In this document: one piece after another, positions 23,201 through 30,883 of the stretch
Layout: the number at the start of each line of letters is the position of its first letter
How positions within the stretch are numbered: the first letter of the stretch is position 1
Origin: a virus
Length of the DNA: 43,901 nucleotides
IMG/VR virus record: IMGVR_UViG_3300010413_000063
Span: 1-43,901 of that record
Strand: one strand, 5' to 3'
Program-made: the position numbers and the translations under genes
Notes under the pieces: generated by a model
The model's input: only the letters and a program-made list of their open reading frames with translations
Told to the model about the DNA's origin: nothing
The model's database searches: none

Positions 23201-24149
23201 CAGCTGCAGTGTTGGCTTCATAATCGACAATGCCCCACTCATTCACGCCAATGTACTGGTTCGGGCTTCCTGCTGTCGGGTAATCAATATTGATTGTTTT
23301 GCTGCTGTCGGCCGGTATCAGAATCGGCGTGCCGCCTTTGCCGTTTGCAACGTCGGTGACGGTTGCCAACAACACGCTTTCTTCAGATTTGTTGAACGTG
23401 CGCACGTCGGCCTGGGCATGGTTATAAATCCCGGCGCGGCTGCTCAATCTTTTCAGGCGCCAAATATTCAGCGTGCCGGTGCCATAGGTTGACTGCACGG
23501 TATTGCTGCGGGTTTGGGTGTACAGGTGTGCCCTGTCAAAAAATATCAGCTGGCCCTGCGGGTTTTCTCCCAGGTGCCCGATTTCCGCAGCTTCCAGGCT
23601 GCGCAGCGCCTGCATGATTTTGCTGCCCGGTTTCAGCCAGAATTTTGATAACGTGCTTTGGCCGCCGTCAAGGTCATAGTCATCCGATGAAATCCCGGCC
23701 GCCGCCAGCACGGCCGCAATTGCGTCACCGGTTTGAATGTTTTCCTGCAGGGCCAGGTTGGCGGTGTCATTGGTGTACCTGGCAAGAATACCGTATGCCG
23801 TCAGCTGGGCTGTGTTTATATTTTTGTGCTTTGACGAATCGGGCACAATGTCATTCAGGTACCCGCTGAACAAATACCCGGTGCCGCTGTACGTCATTTT
23901 AAATTGAATGCGCCGGTTGGGCAGCACCAGGCCCGTCAGCGGGCTGCTGGTGTTTTCCGGTGAATACTTGCCCGCGCTGTTGTCCAGCATTACGTTCAGC
24001 TGCCCGGCCGCCGCAACGCCGGGCCTGCCGCCCTGGGCGCCCCTGCTGAAATCACTTTTCAGAACGTCAGCTGAAACGTCACTGTACGCATGGTCAAATC
24101 CGCCGTCATTGTTCCAGTCAATCAAATAAACATAATCTGCTTTTATCAT
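20247..24149 (-). CDS. giant tail-tip / baseplate hub protein
   Basis: Protein of 1,300 residues, coupled by ATGA to the tape measure gene. The N-terminus (about 1-470: 'VYLIDWNNDGGFDHAYSDVS', 'LNVMLDNSAGKYSPENTSSP', 'KHVMTLWCTAAP') is the phage tail-tip family that stands in for separate distal-tail and hub proteins. The remainder (470-1,300) is a string of beta domains, including 'DGWSNWTDGNDTPQYV'-type carbohydrate- or FN3-like modules. No peptidase or lysozyme motif is evident. It probably closes the tail tube and carries the receptor-binding protein encoded next. Confidence 0.8.
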   Translation of the reverse strand: MIKADYVYLIDWNNDGGFDHAYSDVSADVLKSDFSRGAQGGRPGVAAAGQLNVMLDNSAGKYSPENTSSPLTGLVLPNRRIQFKMTYSGTGYLFSGYLNDIVPDSSKHKNINTAQLTAYGILARYTNDTANLALQENIQTGDAIAAVLAAAGISSDDYDLDGGQSTLSKFWLKPGSKIMQALRSLEAAEIGHLGENPQGQLIFFDRAHLYTQTRSNTVQSTYGTGTLNIWRLKRLSSRAGIYNHAQADVRTFNKSEESVLLATVTDVANGKGGTPILIPADSSKTINIDYPTAGSPNQYIGVNEWGIVDYEANTAADGSGTDLTDDVSAVKTSYGNRQQIVFTNANVTYDVYLVKLAAWGKAQVEGDPIGLESDDSGTGSSIEKYGRKTWPFSLDWETNQVDCQAKLDYLVSEFKDPKNRIQFDVEGNYDATHLAEVKERREGDRIRVVASLADFGLNIDAEFIVDAVRHVIDEGRKHVMTLWCTAAPVTALAPDGEETTPNEIPEQDVVPVNVPDQLTTRALALESTLLIMAQAKKWNAGITEAEIRLQRIQSTAPVVSIDMRTPGEGGTFEHNGTDQFIVEGLFADWQGFRYEFEYGAYTGEWYWSMRFKNADGWSNWTDGNDTPQYVTHHVNTAGDALYDVGPPSDWSVKIKPGVQAGTAVVVASRPAVNSNRIWQVDFQIRDTSAGAGSPVTGFWRDIDADAGAADTLYDGSAIDHTYNPATGELRKASGNYGSGATNGGLLIIDVRQGQFDVNRTIWQRVSAEQFDGEKITGIQPFNTNFALDVNDEYTQLRVKIVRPPWIWNATSPAANDDGFQDTAGYQSQVYWDNPTFGDLNTETFYSNPFIIPSGLTITDLEARAFFTNTFCTTDDDTTSDPAETVKTQEDTKIIVGPILIDGNGSQPGAGYHGAFPVPEDCYLESVTMVADASGGFEIDLRKCSFADWPPDSGDSITGANPPELDSAQKYQDSSLSGWTRAADAGDIISLYVQAGATTVTKVWVTLIFRRTTLAGTDEAETGLVIATPWAYWPMDEVSAFTVPTAPSLYWYGTGSGNAARRLYAKATFQLTADDESLANGDAFGPIYIPYDSYLRGFWKEYLHALTYSTQYGGSGGDAFTDIEGASLEYTRVKGFKVWHGDYIDAIQVCWEKDDESTEYGTKHGGSGGSMDELTLAADEYITSFQIGIKKFYGFIPYVLDRLDIVTNKATYSYGDGDGVDYTITVPAAGAGYAYEVAGTSGRSGEFVDKLGFIFRKRYYDTSQLVPEGAIGWNLYIGTSAGSLSKVNSGYLALSAAYEES

Positions 24150-27100
24150 ACCGGCACCTGTAATGCACCGCGTTCAACCAGGGATTGCAATGCCTCTAAA
24201 ATCACGTTCTGCAGGTCACTGTTCCCATAAACCGATTCAATATTGATACTGATACCCGCCGCCGCTGCCGCCTGTTCCAGCGGGCTGCCAGCGTTTGCGG
24301 CAAAGGTTCCAGCAGGCTGGGCTGTTTCATTGATTGTCGGTTCAGTTCCGTCATTGCGGTATGCGGCCAGGGCCAGGTCACCCAGCACTTCAACAATTTC
24401 TTCAGTTGCATCCATTACAGCCTGGCTGATATTGTCACCAACAACCTGCAGCTGCTGTTCAACCATGTCGGTCAGTTCATTTATTTCATTGTTGGTCTGC
24501 TGGCCCACTTCCGCAAGGTAATCCATGGCGCTGGTCAGTTCCGCATTCAATGCGGTGTCCATGGCTGCCTTTGTGCTTTCCAGCAAATCCGCCGTGATAG
24601 TGTTGAAACCCTCATTGTACCGGGCAACAGCCAGGGCACCCGATTCACCGCCATACCTTGAAAGCATGTCAAGCAATTCCGGTGAAACAGCGCCGCCTGA
24701 CAGGGCGCCCTGGGTAATGCTTGACCAATTGTTTTGGGTATTAATCAGCCCGGCAACATTTGCAAAACGTTCTGCATCCAAACCGGCCGCCGACAATGCC
24801 GCCTGCACGCTGGCATCAAATTCACCCTGCAGCAATTTATTAATCGGGTCAAACCGCTGCTGCAGGCTGGCCAGGCCGCTTGAAAGGTTGCCGATCGTGC
24901 CCAGGTTTTCAGTCAGCGCGTCAAGGCGTGACGTGTCAATGCCCTGCAGGGTTCCGCCGTACTGTTCAATCAGGCGCACCAGGTCAGGCATAATGACATG
25001 CGTTTGCCTGAACGTTTCAGCCAGCTGGTCAAAATATTCCTGTATGCCGCTTGCATCAACCAGGGCTTCAAACTTTGTAATATCACCGCCCAGCCTGTCA
25101 ACAGTGTCACGCAATTCCTGGGTAATCACCCCGGCATTCATGAACTGGTCAACCATATCACTGGTTGTGTCAAGGCTGTCCATTAGGGCCTGGCGCATTC
25201 CCTTGAATGATTCAACCAATGAACTGACTGCATCGTCACCCATGCGCATTGAATCAAACAATTTTTGTATTTCTTCATTGTTGGTTGTACCCAGCTTGGA
25301 CGTTTCAGTCCACAGTTTGTTCAGTTCGTCCCAATCATCCAGCACCAGCCCCTGTTCAAAGGCGTCCCTGAAATTGAAATTGCCCCAGCTGGTTTCAACC
25401 TTTTCCAGTGATTTCAGAAATTCATCAACCTTGCCCTGTTCCTGGGCCAGCGGGTAAACAAATTCAGCCAGGAAACGCGGGCTGCTTGAAACGTTTTTGC
25501 GCAGCGGGTAAAGTTTTTCTTCCTGCCATCCAAAGTTTTCCAAATACTGCTGATACATGGCCTGGTCAGCGTTCACGCCGCCATAATCGCGCGTGACTTC
25601 CATCTGCCCGGCTTCCCAGGCATTTTTGCCCCTTGCCAGCATTCCCAGGCGTACACCCAGCCCGGCCAGGGCGCCAATTCCCGCACCTATCGGGCCGCCG
25701 ATTGACAACCCTGTCAGGGCGCCGCCGCCAATTGTTTTGCCCCAGCCCGCAGCACCTTTTTCCCTAATGCCCTGCATGAATAAAGTAGCACCGCCCATGG
25801 CGCCCATCATGTTGCCAGGGCCGCCGCCGCCTTCACCAAACATGCCCTGCGGATTATAAAAACCGCCTTCCTGGCCGCTGGCAAAAAATTTGCTCCAATC
25901 CATGCTGCCCAGGTTGCCCAGGCCGCCCGTCATACCGCCGCCGCCTTCACCGCCTTCACCGGCGCCCAGGTTGCCCCAGCTGCCAGCCTGCGGCGTTTGC
26001 TGGCCGCCGAAAAGGCCGCCGATTGCCGTGCCGCTGAATATGCTGCCCAGGTTGAAACCCTGGCCTGACTGCATGCCAGCCATAAAGTTTTGGAAAACGG
26101 TTTTCATATTGGAAAGGAAAACGCCTTCAATCCAATCTGAAAGGCTGGTGAATGAACCTTTGCCCCTTGACACAATGGCGTCAAACAGGTCACCGGCGCC
26201 TTCCTTCAGCTTGTCATACATTGACTGCACCTGTTGATTCTGTTGTGCAATCACTTCAGCGGTGTTGGTTTCCCGCAGGCGTTCCAGGGCTTTTTTCTCT
26301 TCAACGTTCAGCATGTCCAGGGCCGCAACAGCTTCCTTGTATGCTTCACTGCTGAAATCCATTTTGTTGATTGCTTCAACAATGGCGGCCCGCTGCTGCG
26401 CAAACTTAACGCGGATTTCATCAGCCTTGATTGCAAATTCTAAGGCGTTCTTTTCCTGTTCAATCCGCACCCGTTCAGCTTCAGTGCGCGGTATGGTCAA
26501 TTCAAGCAAACGTTTCTGCAGTTCCATTTCTTCACGCTTGCCTTTGATTGCGATATCTTCAACCTTTTTGGTGATATCGGCGGCCGCTTCCGCGTCGGCC
26601 TTCGCCTTTTCAATGCGCTTGGCTGCATCCTCAGACATTTTTTTCTGTGACTCTTCAATCAGCTTCAGGGCTTCCTGTTCTGCTTTGAAAAAATCCAGCT
26701 GTGTTTTCAGCACCAGGGCCTGTTGATAAAATTGCTTGACTGTGCCGCTGACGGCCAGGCCCATTTTTTCCTGCTGTTCAACAGCTTCAACCAGCCTGAC
26801 GCCATACGCCGCCATGATTTCATCCAATGGTGCGTTGGCATCGTGCAGGCGTTTCATTTCCGTTGCCAGCGCATCAGCGGGCCTGGCCGCCTTGTATAGA
26901 CTTTCCTGCAGCCTGGTCAACTCTTCATCAAGTGCGCCCAGGCTGCCGCCTGCGGTGTTCACCGCGTCGGTGTTTTCCTTCACCTTTTGTGTGTGTTCCT
27001 GGGTGCCAACAATAGCCTGGCGCAGTTTTATGCCTGCCTGGTTCAGCGCGTCATTCCATTCAACCAGGGATTTGCTGCCGCGTTCAATGTCCAGGCCCAT

Positions 27101-28801
27101 TTTCTGGATTTCTTCACCGTAGTTTTTGACCAATGCCGCATAGGTGCGCCCGGCCGCTTTTTCAAGTGCCGCGTCAGCTTCCTTTACCCGGCCCTGAAAT
27201 AATCCTAATTTCGTCCAAACGTCACCCAGCTTGTTGTCAAGGTCGAATAATTCCGCAATCCAGCGGCCGATTTCCCAGCCAGCAAACGCGGCACCGGCAA
27301 CCCCGGCCGCCTTGCCGACGCCGCCCAGCACCGCCTGCGTTCCGCCCAGCCTGGTCACCATGGTCTGCAGGTGCGGCAACATGGCTGCCGTGCCCTTGGC
27401 CAACGTTCCAAATGCGTATGACGCCGGGCCGATTGCAGCCAGCAGCCCGGTGAAACCAATGATTGTTTTCTGTTCCCATGGTTCCAGGTCGGCAAATGCT
27501 TTGGTGATATCCGCAACCGTTTCAATGGCTGAAATAATGGTTGGCTGCAAATCTTCAAAGGCTTCAATCAGCTTTTCACCAACCGGCACCAGGGCCTTTT
27601 CAGTGCGCTGCTGCAATTCCTGCATGCGTTCACCAAATGTTTTGGCTTCAGCTGCGGCGGCGTTTATCGTGTCTTTACTTTCGCGCGCGGTCTTTATGTA
27701 CTCGATTAAATCAAAACGGCCTTCCTGAATGGCTTTGCCCAGGTCAACGGCCGCGCGCTGGCCGAATGCCTTTAATGAAATGCTGGTTGCTTCAGCTTCC
27801 GTTTTGGCGCCCTTGATTGCCGCCTGAATATTGGCCAGGGCTTCAACCGGGTCAACACCTGCCTTGGCAAACTGGCCCAAACCGTACCGCAACCCTGACA
27901 GCACGGTTTCCATGTTGACGCCTTCCTTTTCCCATTTGCCCATGGCAACCGCAGCCTGTTCCAAATTGAAGCCCAGGGCGCGCATTGGCGCACCGTACTG
28001 CACCGTGACTTCAAGCAACTTCTGCATTTGAATGCCGGTTGTTTGGGAAACCCTGAACATATAGTCAAGTGTTTCAGCCTGGTTTTCAGTTGCAATTGAC
28101 CAGTCACCAAACAGCCTGGTTGTTGCGGCAATGGTTTGCGTCAGGTCACTGCCTGTTATGCGTGACAGGTTCAGCACCTGGGTTGCCATTTCCTGCAGCG
28201 GGCGGCCTGTCAGGCCCAGCCTGGTATTGATATCGGCAATGGCCTGGCCGATTTGTTCCGCGCCCTGCGGTATGGTGCCCCAGGTTTGCGTCAGGTCGGC
28301 CGTCAGGGCCTTCAGCCTGTCACCGGTTGCACCGGTACTAATTCTGATTTTGGCAATGCCTTTGTCAAAATCGTCGGCCGATTTCAGCGCAGCTGCACCC
28401 ATGGCAACAATGGGCGCCGTCAGGTATTTTGTTGCACCGGCGCCAAACCGCTGCATTTGGTCACCAACGTCCCGCAGGCGCCTGTCAAGTGTGATGTACT
28501 TTTTGATTAAATCGTCAATGGGCTGGCCCATTGCCTTGGCTTTTTTCGTGGCTTCATAAATCTGGTCACCCAATACCTTTTGAATATCGGCACTGGATTT
28601 GCCTGCCTTTTCCAGCAGGTGTATTTGTTCGGTCAGGTTTTTGGTAGGGTTCAGGGCTTCATCAAAACGTGAAATGATTGCCCGCCCGGCGCGGGTCACT
28701 TCAACGCCGGTTTGCTTGGCGTTTGCGATTGCTTCTTTCAGGCTTTCATTCAGCGCCTTTGCGTCACCGCCGATTTCAAAAAACAGCCTTGAAATTGCCA
28801 T
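24146..28801 (-). CDS. tail tape measure protein
   Basis: Protein of 1,551 residues. The N-terminal half holds the TP901-type core (about 115-420; 'GDQMQRFGAGATKYLTAPIV', 'ALRSADDF'-like, 'VQYGAPMRALGFNLEQAAVA'). Long coiled coils lie at 600-880, a Gly/Met-rich hydrophobic stretch at about 950-1,080 (GPIGAGIGALAGLGVRLG), and helices to the end. At the usual 0.15 nm per residue it would set a tail of about 230 nm. It is the largest gene and follows the chaperone and gp10-like genes. Confidence 0.92.
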   Translation of the reverse strand: MAISRLFFEIGGDAKALNESLKEAIANAKQTGVEVTRAGRAIISRFDEALNPTKNLTEQIHLLEKAGKSSADIQKVLGDQIYEATKKAKAMGQPIDDLIKKYITLDRRLRDVGDQMQRFGAGATKYLTAPIVAMGAAALKSADDFDKGIAKIRISTGATGDRLKALTADLTQTWGTIPQGAEQIGQAIADINTRLGLTGRPLQEMATQVLNLSRITGSDLTQTIAATTRLFGDWSIATENQAETLDYMFRVSQTTGIQMQKLLEVTVQYGAPMRALGFNLEQAAVAMGKWEKEGVNMETVLSGLRYGLGQFAKAGVDPVEALANIQAAIKGAKTEAEATSISLKAFGQRAAVDLGKAIQEGRFDLIEYIKTARESKDTINAAAAEAKTFGERMQELQQRTEKALVPVGEKLIEAFEDLQPTIISAIETVADITKAFADLEPWEQKTIIGFTGLLAAIGPASYAFGTLAKGTAAMLPHLQTMVTRLGGTQAVLGGVGKAAGVAGAAFAGWEIGRWIAELFDLDNKLGDVWTKLGLFQGRVKEADAALEKAAGRTYAALVKNYGEEIQKMGLDIERGSKSLVEWNDALNQAGIKLRQAIVGTQEHTQKVKENTDAVNTAGGSLGALDEELTRLQESLYKAARPADALATEMKRLHDANAPLDEIMAAYGVRLVEAVEQQEKMGLAVSGTVKQFYQQALVLKTQLDFFKAEQEALKLIEESQKKMSEDAAKRIEKAKADAEAAADITKKVEDIAIKGKREEMELQKRLLELTIPRTEAERVRIEQEKNALEFAIKADEIRVKFAQQRAAIVEAINKMDFSSEAYKEAVAALDMLNVEEKKALERLRETNTAEVIAQQNQQVQSMYDKLKEGAGDLFDAIVSRGKGSFTSLSDWIEGVFLSNMKTVFQNFMAGMQSGQGFNLGSIFSGTAIGGLFGGQQTPQAGSWGNLGAGEGGEGGGGMTGGLGNLGSMDWSKFFASGQEGGFYNPQGMFGEGGGGPGNMMGAMGGATLFMQGIREKGAAGWGKTIGGGALTGLSIGGPIGAGIGALAGLGVRLGMLARGKNAWEAGQMEVTRDYGGVNADQAMYQQYLENFGWQEEKLYPLRKNVSSSPRFLAEFVYPLAQEQGKVDEFLKSLEKVETSWGNFNFRDAFEQGLVLDDWDELNKLWTETSKLGTTNNEEIQKLFDSMRMGDDAVSSLVESFKGMRQALMDSLDTTSDMVDQFMNAGVITQELRDTVDRLGGDITKFEALVDASGIQEYFDQLAETFRQTHVIMPDLVRLIEQYGGTLQGIDTSRLDALTENLGTIGNLSSGLASLQQRFDPINKLLQGEFDASVQAALSAAGLDAERFANVAGLINTQNNWSSITQGALSGGAVSPELLDMLSRYGGESGALAVARYNEGFNTITADLLESTKAAMDTALNAELTSAMDYLAEVGQQTNNEINELTDMVEQQLQVVGDNISQAVMDATEEIVEVLGDLALAAYRNDGTEPTINETAQPAGTFAANAGSPLEQAAAAAGISINIESVYGNSDLQNVILEALQSLVERGALQVPV

Positions 28802-28812
28802 TTGTCACCGCC

Positions 28813-29334
28813 TTATTTTGTCAACCGGCTTGCATAGTTCCGCAGCACCCGCATTCCAGCATTGCGCGCGGCACTCTGCATTTGCGGCGCCAATTTCGTA
28901 AACCAATACCTGGGCCGCACCTGAACAAATCCTGAAACGCCTTGTTGGGAATGCGCCCGGCCGTTTTGCCTTGCCCGGCGTCCTGTTGTGTATTGGCGGC
29001 CGCGCCTGGTCTGTTTCTTTTCACGCGGCCCGGTTGGGTGTTTCCAGCCAGTGTCAAGCCAGAAACCATAAAAGCCCATTTTCTTATTCGGGCCAACCAG
29101 CAGCCTGCGCCGGGCGCCTTTCGTCAAGGCGCGCCGGTCAGTGCTTTCAACAATGTCAATGGCTTTGGCCAGGTCACCTTTGTCCCTGGGTGCGTTGGCC
29201 TCAATAACGCGTACAACGGCCGCTGCGGCTGCGTCCTCTGCTTCACGCACCGCGTCAAATTCAATCGCACGTCCAAATTCAAGCAACGTGCGTTCAAACT
29301 CTTCAACCCCTTCAACCCTTCCCTGATTTTGCAT
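28813..29334 (-). CDS. HK97 gp10-like protein
   Basis: Protein of 173 residues. 'EGVEEFERTLLEF', 'VRVIEANAPRDKGDLAKAID' and the late 'YWFTKLAPQMQSAARNAGM' follow the HK97 gp10-like plan, in which the protein joins head and tail ends. In most phages this gene precedes the tail tube; here it comes after the chaperone and just before the tape measure. The middle (90-140) is unusually basic (KKQTRRGRQYTTGRRARQNG). Its start overlaps the frameshift product's end by 23 bases. Confidence 0.75.
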   Translation of the reverse strand: MQNQGRVEGVEEFERTLLEFGRAIEFDAVREAEDAAAAAVVRVIEANAPRDKGDLAKAIDIVESTDRRALTKGARRRLLVGPNKKMGFYGFWLDTGWKHPTGPREKKQTRRGRQYTTGRRARQNGRAHSQQGVSGFVQVRPRYWFTKLAPQMQSAARNAGMRVLRNYASRLTK

Positions 29335-29952
29335 TTTTCAGGCTCGCATTGTGTTGGATTGAAAAGGCTTTGAAATATGCCAATTGGCTGCGCCAGTCAG
29401 GCCCGCTGCTGGGTGTTGACTGCTGGCGGCCCGGCTGTTTCCGCTTGCCATCCAACTTGTTGAAAAACTCAACCCATTGAACAAACATGCGGTATGGCAT
29501 CACGCGCGCCAGCGCATCAACGTCCCATTGCCCCAGCTTATACGCTATAAAGAATCGGGCAAAGGCCCCTGGCTCATCAAGTTTTTTGCCAGGGCGTTGC
29601 GTGACTCTTCAGTCAGCCCTGAAAACTCAATGATTTTATCCTGCAGGCCCAGCACAACGCTAGCAGGCAGTTTGCCCAGGGATTTGGCCGCGTCTTCATA
29701 TTCGTCTTTTTCAAACCAGGGCGTGCCGTCCGAATTGACCAACACCCATGAAATTACCGGCAACGTTATTTTGTTAATCCGGTTCAGGGCTGTTGAATCC
29801 TTGTACTTTTCACCCAGGTCGGCCAGGGTTGTCTGTTCTTCCATCGTCAGCGGCCTGACGAAAACCATGCCGTTGTACAATGGCAGTTCAACCTTCAGCA
29901 GCTGCGGTTTGCCGTTCAGCAAATCATCACGTTTCAATACCTTTTCAGTCAT
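29312..29952 (-). CDS. gpGT-like tail chaperone by -1 frameshift
   Basis: Ribosomes slipping -1 at 29581-29587 would join the first 124 residues of the gene at 29545-29952 to 89 residues of the overlapping frame ending at 29312, giving 213 residues. The extension (LDEPGAFARFFIAYKLGQWD, then ALARVMPYRMFVQWVEFFNK) is helical and protein-like through the whole overlap, although it has no start of its own before the slip site. The lambda gpG/gpGT pair, which loads the tail tube on the tape measure, works in this way. Confidence 0.82.
29545..29952 (-). CDS. tail assembly chaperone, gpG-like
   Basis: Protein of 135 residues with GGAG before the ATG. Residues 20-45 (VELPLYNGMVFVRPLTMEEQ) resemble the strand start of many tail chaperones, followed by helices. 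It lies between tail tube and tape measure, the standard place. The last eleven codons follow a slippery heptamer; most ribosomes would end at the UAG at 29545, the rest would continue in the -1 frame. Confidence 0.82.
   Translation of the reverse strand: MTEKVLKRDDLLNGKPQLLKVELPLYNGMVFVRPLTMEEQTTLADLGEKYKDSTALNRINKITLPVISWVLVNSDGTPWFEKDEYEDAAKSLGKLPASVVLGLQDKIIEFSGLTEESRNALAKNLMSQGPLPDSL
29581..29587 (-). other. slippery heptamer A AAA AAC
   Basis: On the minus strand AAAAAAC is placed in the gpG-like frame as codons Ala122-Lys123-Asn124 (GCA AAA AAC), the best-known -1 slip signal in bacterial phages. Slip gives AAA AAA, then CTT GAT GAG in the extended frame. Confidence 0.82.
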
Positions 29953-29956
29953 CGGT

Positions 29957-30397
29957 TTAACTCCAGGTCACTGCCCCCGTAATGCGCAGCGTGACATTCA
30001 GTTCAAGCGCGTTGGCCATCGGCGCCGTTGGGCCGATATTGGCAACGTATGCGTTGAATGACGCCAGTGTGCTGCCCGTATCGGGAAACAGCAACTGAAA
30101 ATTGCGCAGGGTTTGGTCTGCAAAATCCTTCAGCAATCCCGCAGTGCTGAAACCCTGTGTTGTATTGTCGGGCAGGAAATTGCACTTGAACGTCACGTCA
30201 CCGGAGTTTTTGAAAGTGGGCTTGTATTCACGGAAACCTGACGGGCTTTGCTGGTGTGTAAATTCAGCAAATTCCTGTGACATGTTCGGCCCGTTGATAT
30301 CCTTGCATTCCGCAATTGCCGTGAAAACTTCAGGGCTTGCGGCATTGCCGATTTTGATTAAGGTACCAAATCCAGTGCTGCCTTGGGTTGCGGCCAT
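29957..30397 (-). CDS. major tail tube protein
   Basis: Protein of 146 residues with AAAGGAAGG before the ATG. 'GTLIKIGNAASPEVFTAIAE', 'KDINGPNMSQEFAEFTHQQS' and 'FKNSGDVTFKCNFLPDNT' follow the lambda gpV/TP901-type tube fold, and the 'ALELNVTLRITGAVTW' end is typical. It stacks as hexameric rings to form the tail. It is preceded by a 135-base gap with two inverted repeats, the only large gap in the morphogenesis genes, and so may be separately regulated. Confidence 0.87.
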   Translation of the reverse strand: MAATQGSTGFGTLIKIGNAASPEVFTAIAECKDINGPNMSQEFAEFTHQQSPSGFREYKPTFKNSGDVTFKCNFLPDNTTQGFSTAGLLKDFADQTLRNFQLLFPDTGSTLASFNAYVANIGPTAPMANALELNVTLRITGAVTWS

Positions 30398-30456
30398 TGT
30401 ACGCCTTCCTTTCTTTTCCGCATTTCCCCGTCAAGTGCGTTTCCCTGTTTTTGTAA

Positions 30457-30508
30457 GGGGCTGCCGGGTGTCGGGATCACCACAGGGCCTGCAGAGCCTG
30501 GCAGCCCC
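30457..30508 (-). promoter_or_regulatory. long-stem hairpin before tail tube gene
   Basis: GGGGCTGCC (30457-30465) pairs with GGCAGCCCC (30500-30508), with further weaker pairs inward. The next bases on the minus strand are TTACAAAAAC, not a T-run. It may limit read-through or protect the abundant tube mRNA. Confidence 0.5.
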
Positions 30509-30512
30509 CCCA

Positions 30513-30529
30513 TTTGGCCAATGGCCAAA
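30513..30529. promoter_or_regulatory. 17-base palindrome after head-closure gene
   Basis: TTTGGCCA-A-TGGCCAAA lies four bases after the head closure stop, followed downstream by the hairpin at 30457-30508. It could be a small terminator stem or a protein site. Confidence 0.45.
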
Positions 30530-30532
30530 ATC

Positions 30533-30883
30533 TTAAAATTTCTTCCCTATAATATCTTGGCAATGCAGTAACAGCCAGCGTTTGTTTTCCATTTCTTCAG
30601 GCGGCGCCGTGAATGTCAGCTGGCGGTTGTTTTTCGTCAGCCAAATCACCTGCATGAATGGCGTGACGCCTTTTATATATCTTATCCAAACGTTGTAATC
30701 CTGTGCAAATTCCTGGGCTTCCTGGCTGGCTTCCAGCTGATTGCCGCCCAGCGGTTCAAACTTGGCTGGCAGGTTTGTCCTGAATACCGCGTCAACCGTT
30801 CCAATACCATTAACTGAAACCGGCGTTTTTATCGTCACCAGTTTGACGCGTTCCCGCAGTTCACTGATTTTGGGCGGTATCAT
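30533..30883 (-). CDS. head closure (head-tail joining) protein
   Basis: Protein of 116 residues, coupled by ATGA to the connector gene. 'ISELRERVKLVTIKTPVSVN', 'AVFRTNLPAKFEPLGGNQL' and 'YIKGVTPFMQVIWLTKNNRQ' match the SPP1 gp16-like/HK97 joining fold. It would sit under the connector and close the head after packaging. Ordinary size for the family. Confidence 0.83.
   Translation of the reverse strand: MIPPKISELRERVKLVTIKTPVSVNGIGTVDAVFRTNLPAKFEPLGGNQLEASQEAQEFAQDYNVWIRYIKGVTPFMQVIWLTKNNRQLTFTAPPEEMENKRWLLLHCQDIIGKKF

Noticed and set aside
29312-29503. Separate small gene after the tail chaperone
   Set aside because: It has no ribosome site at its GTG, and the same frame is open back to the slippery heptamer, so it is the end of the frameshift product.
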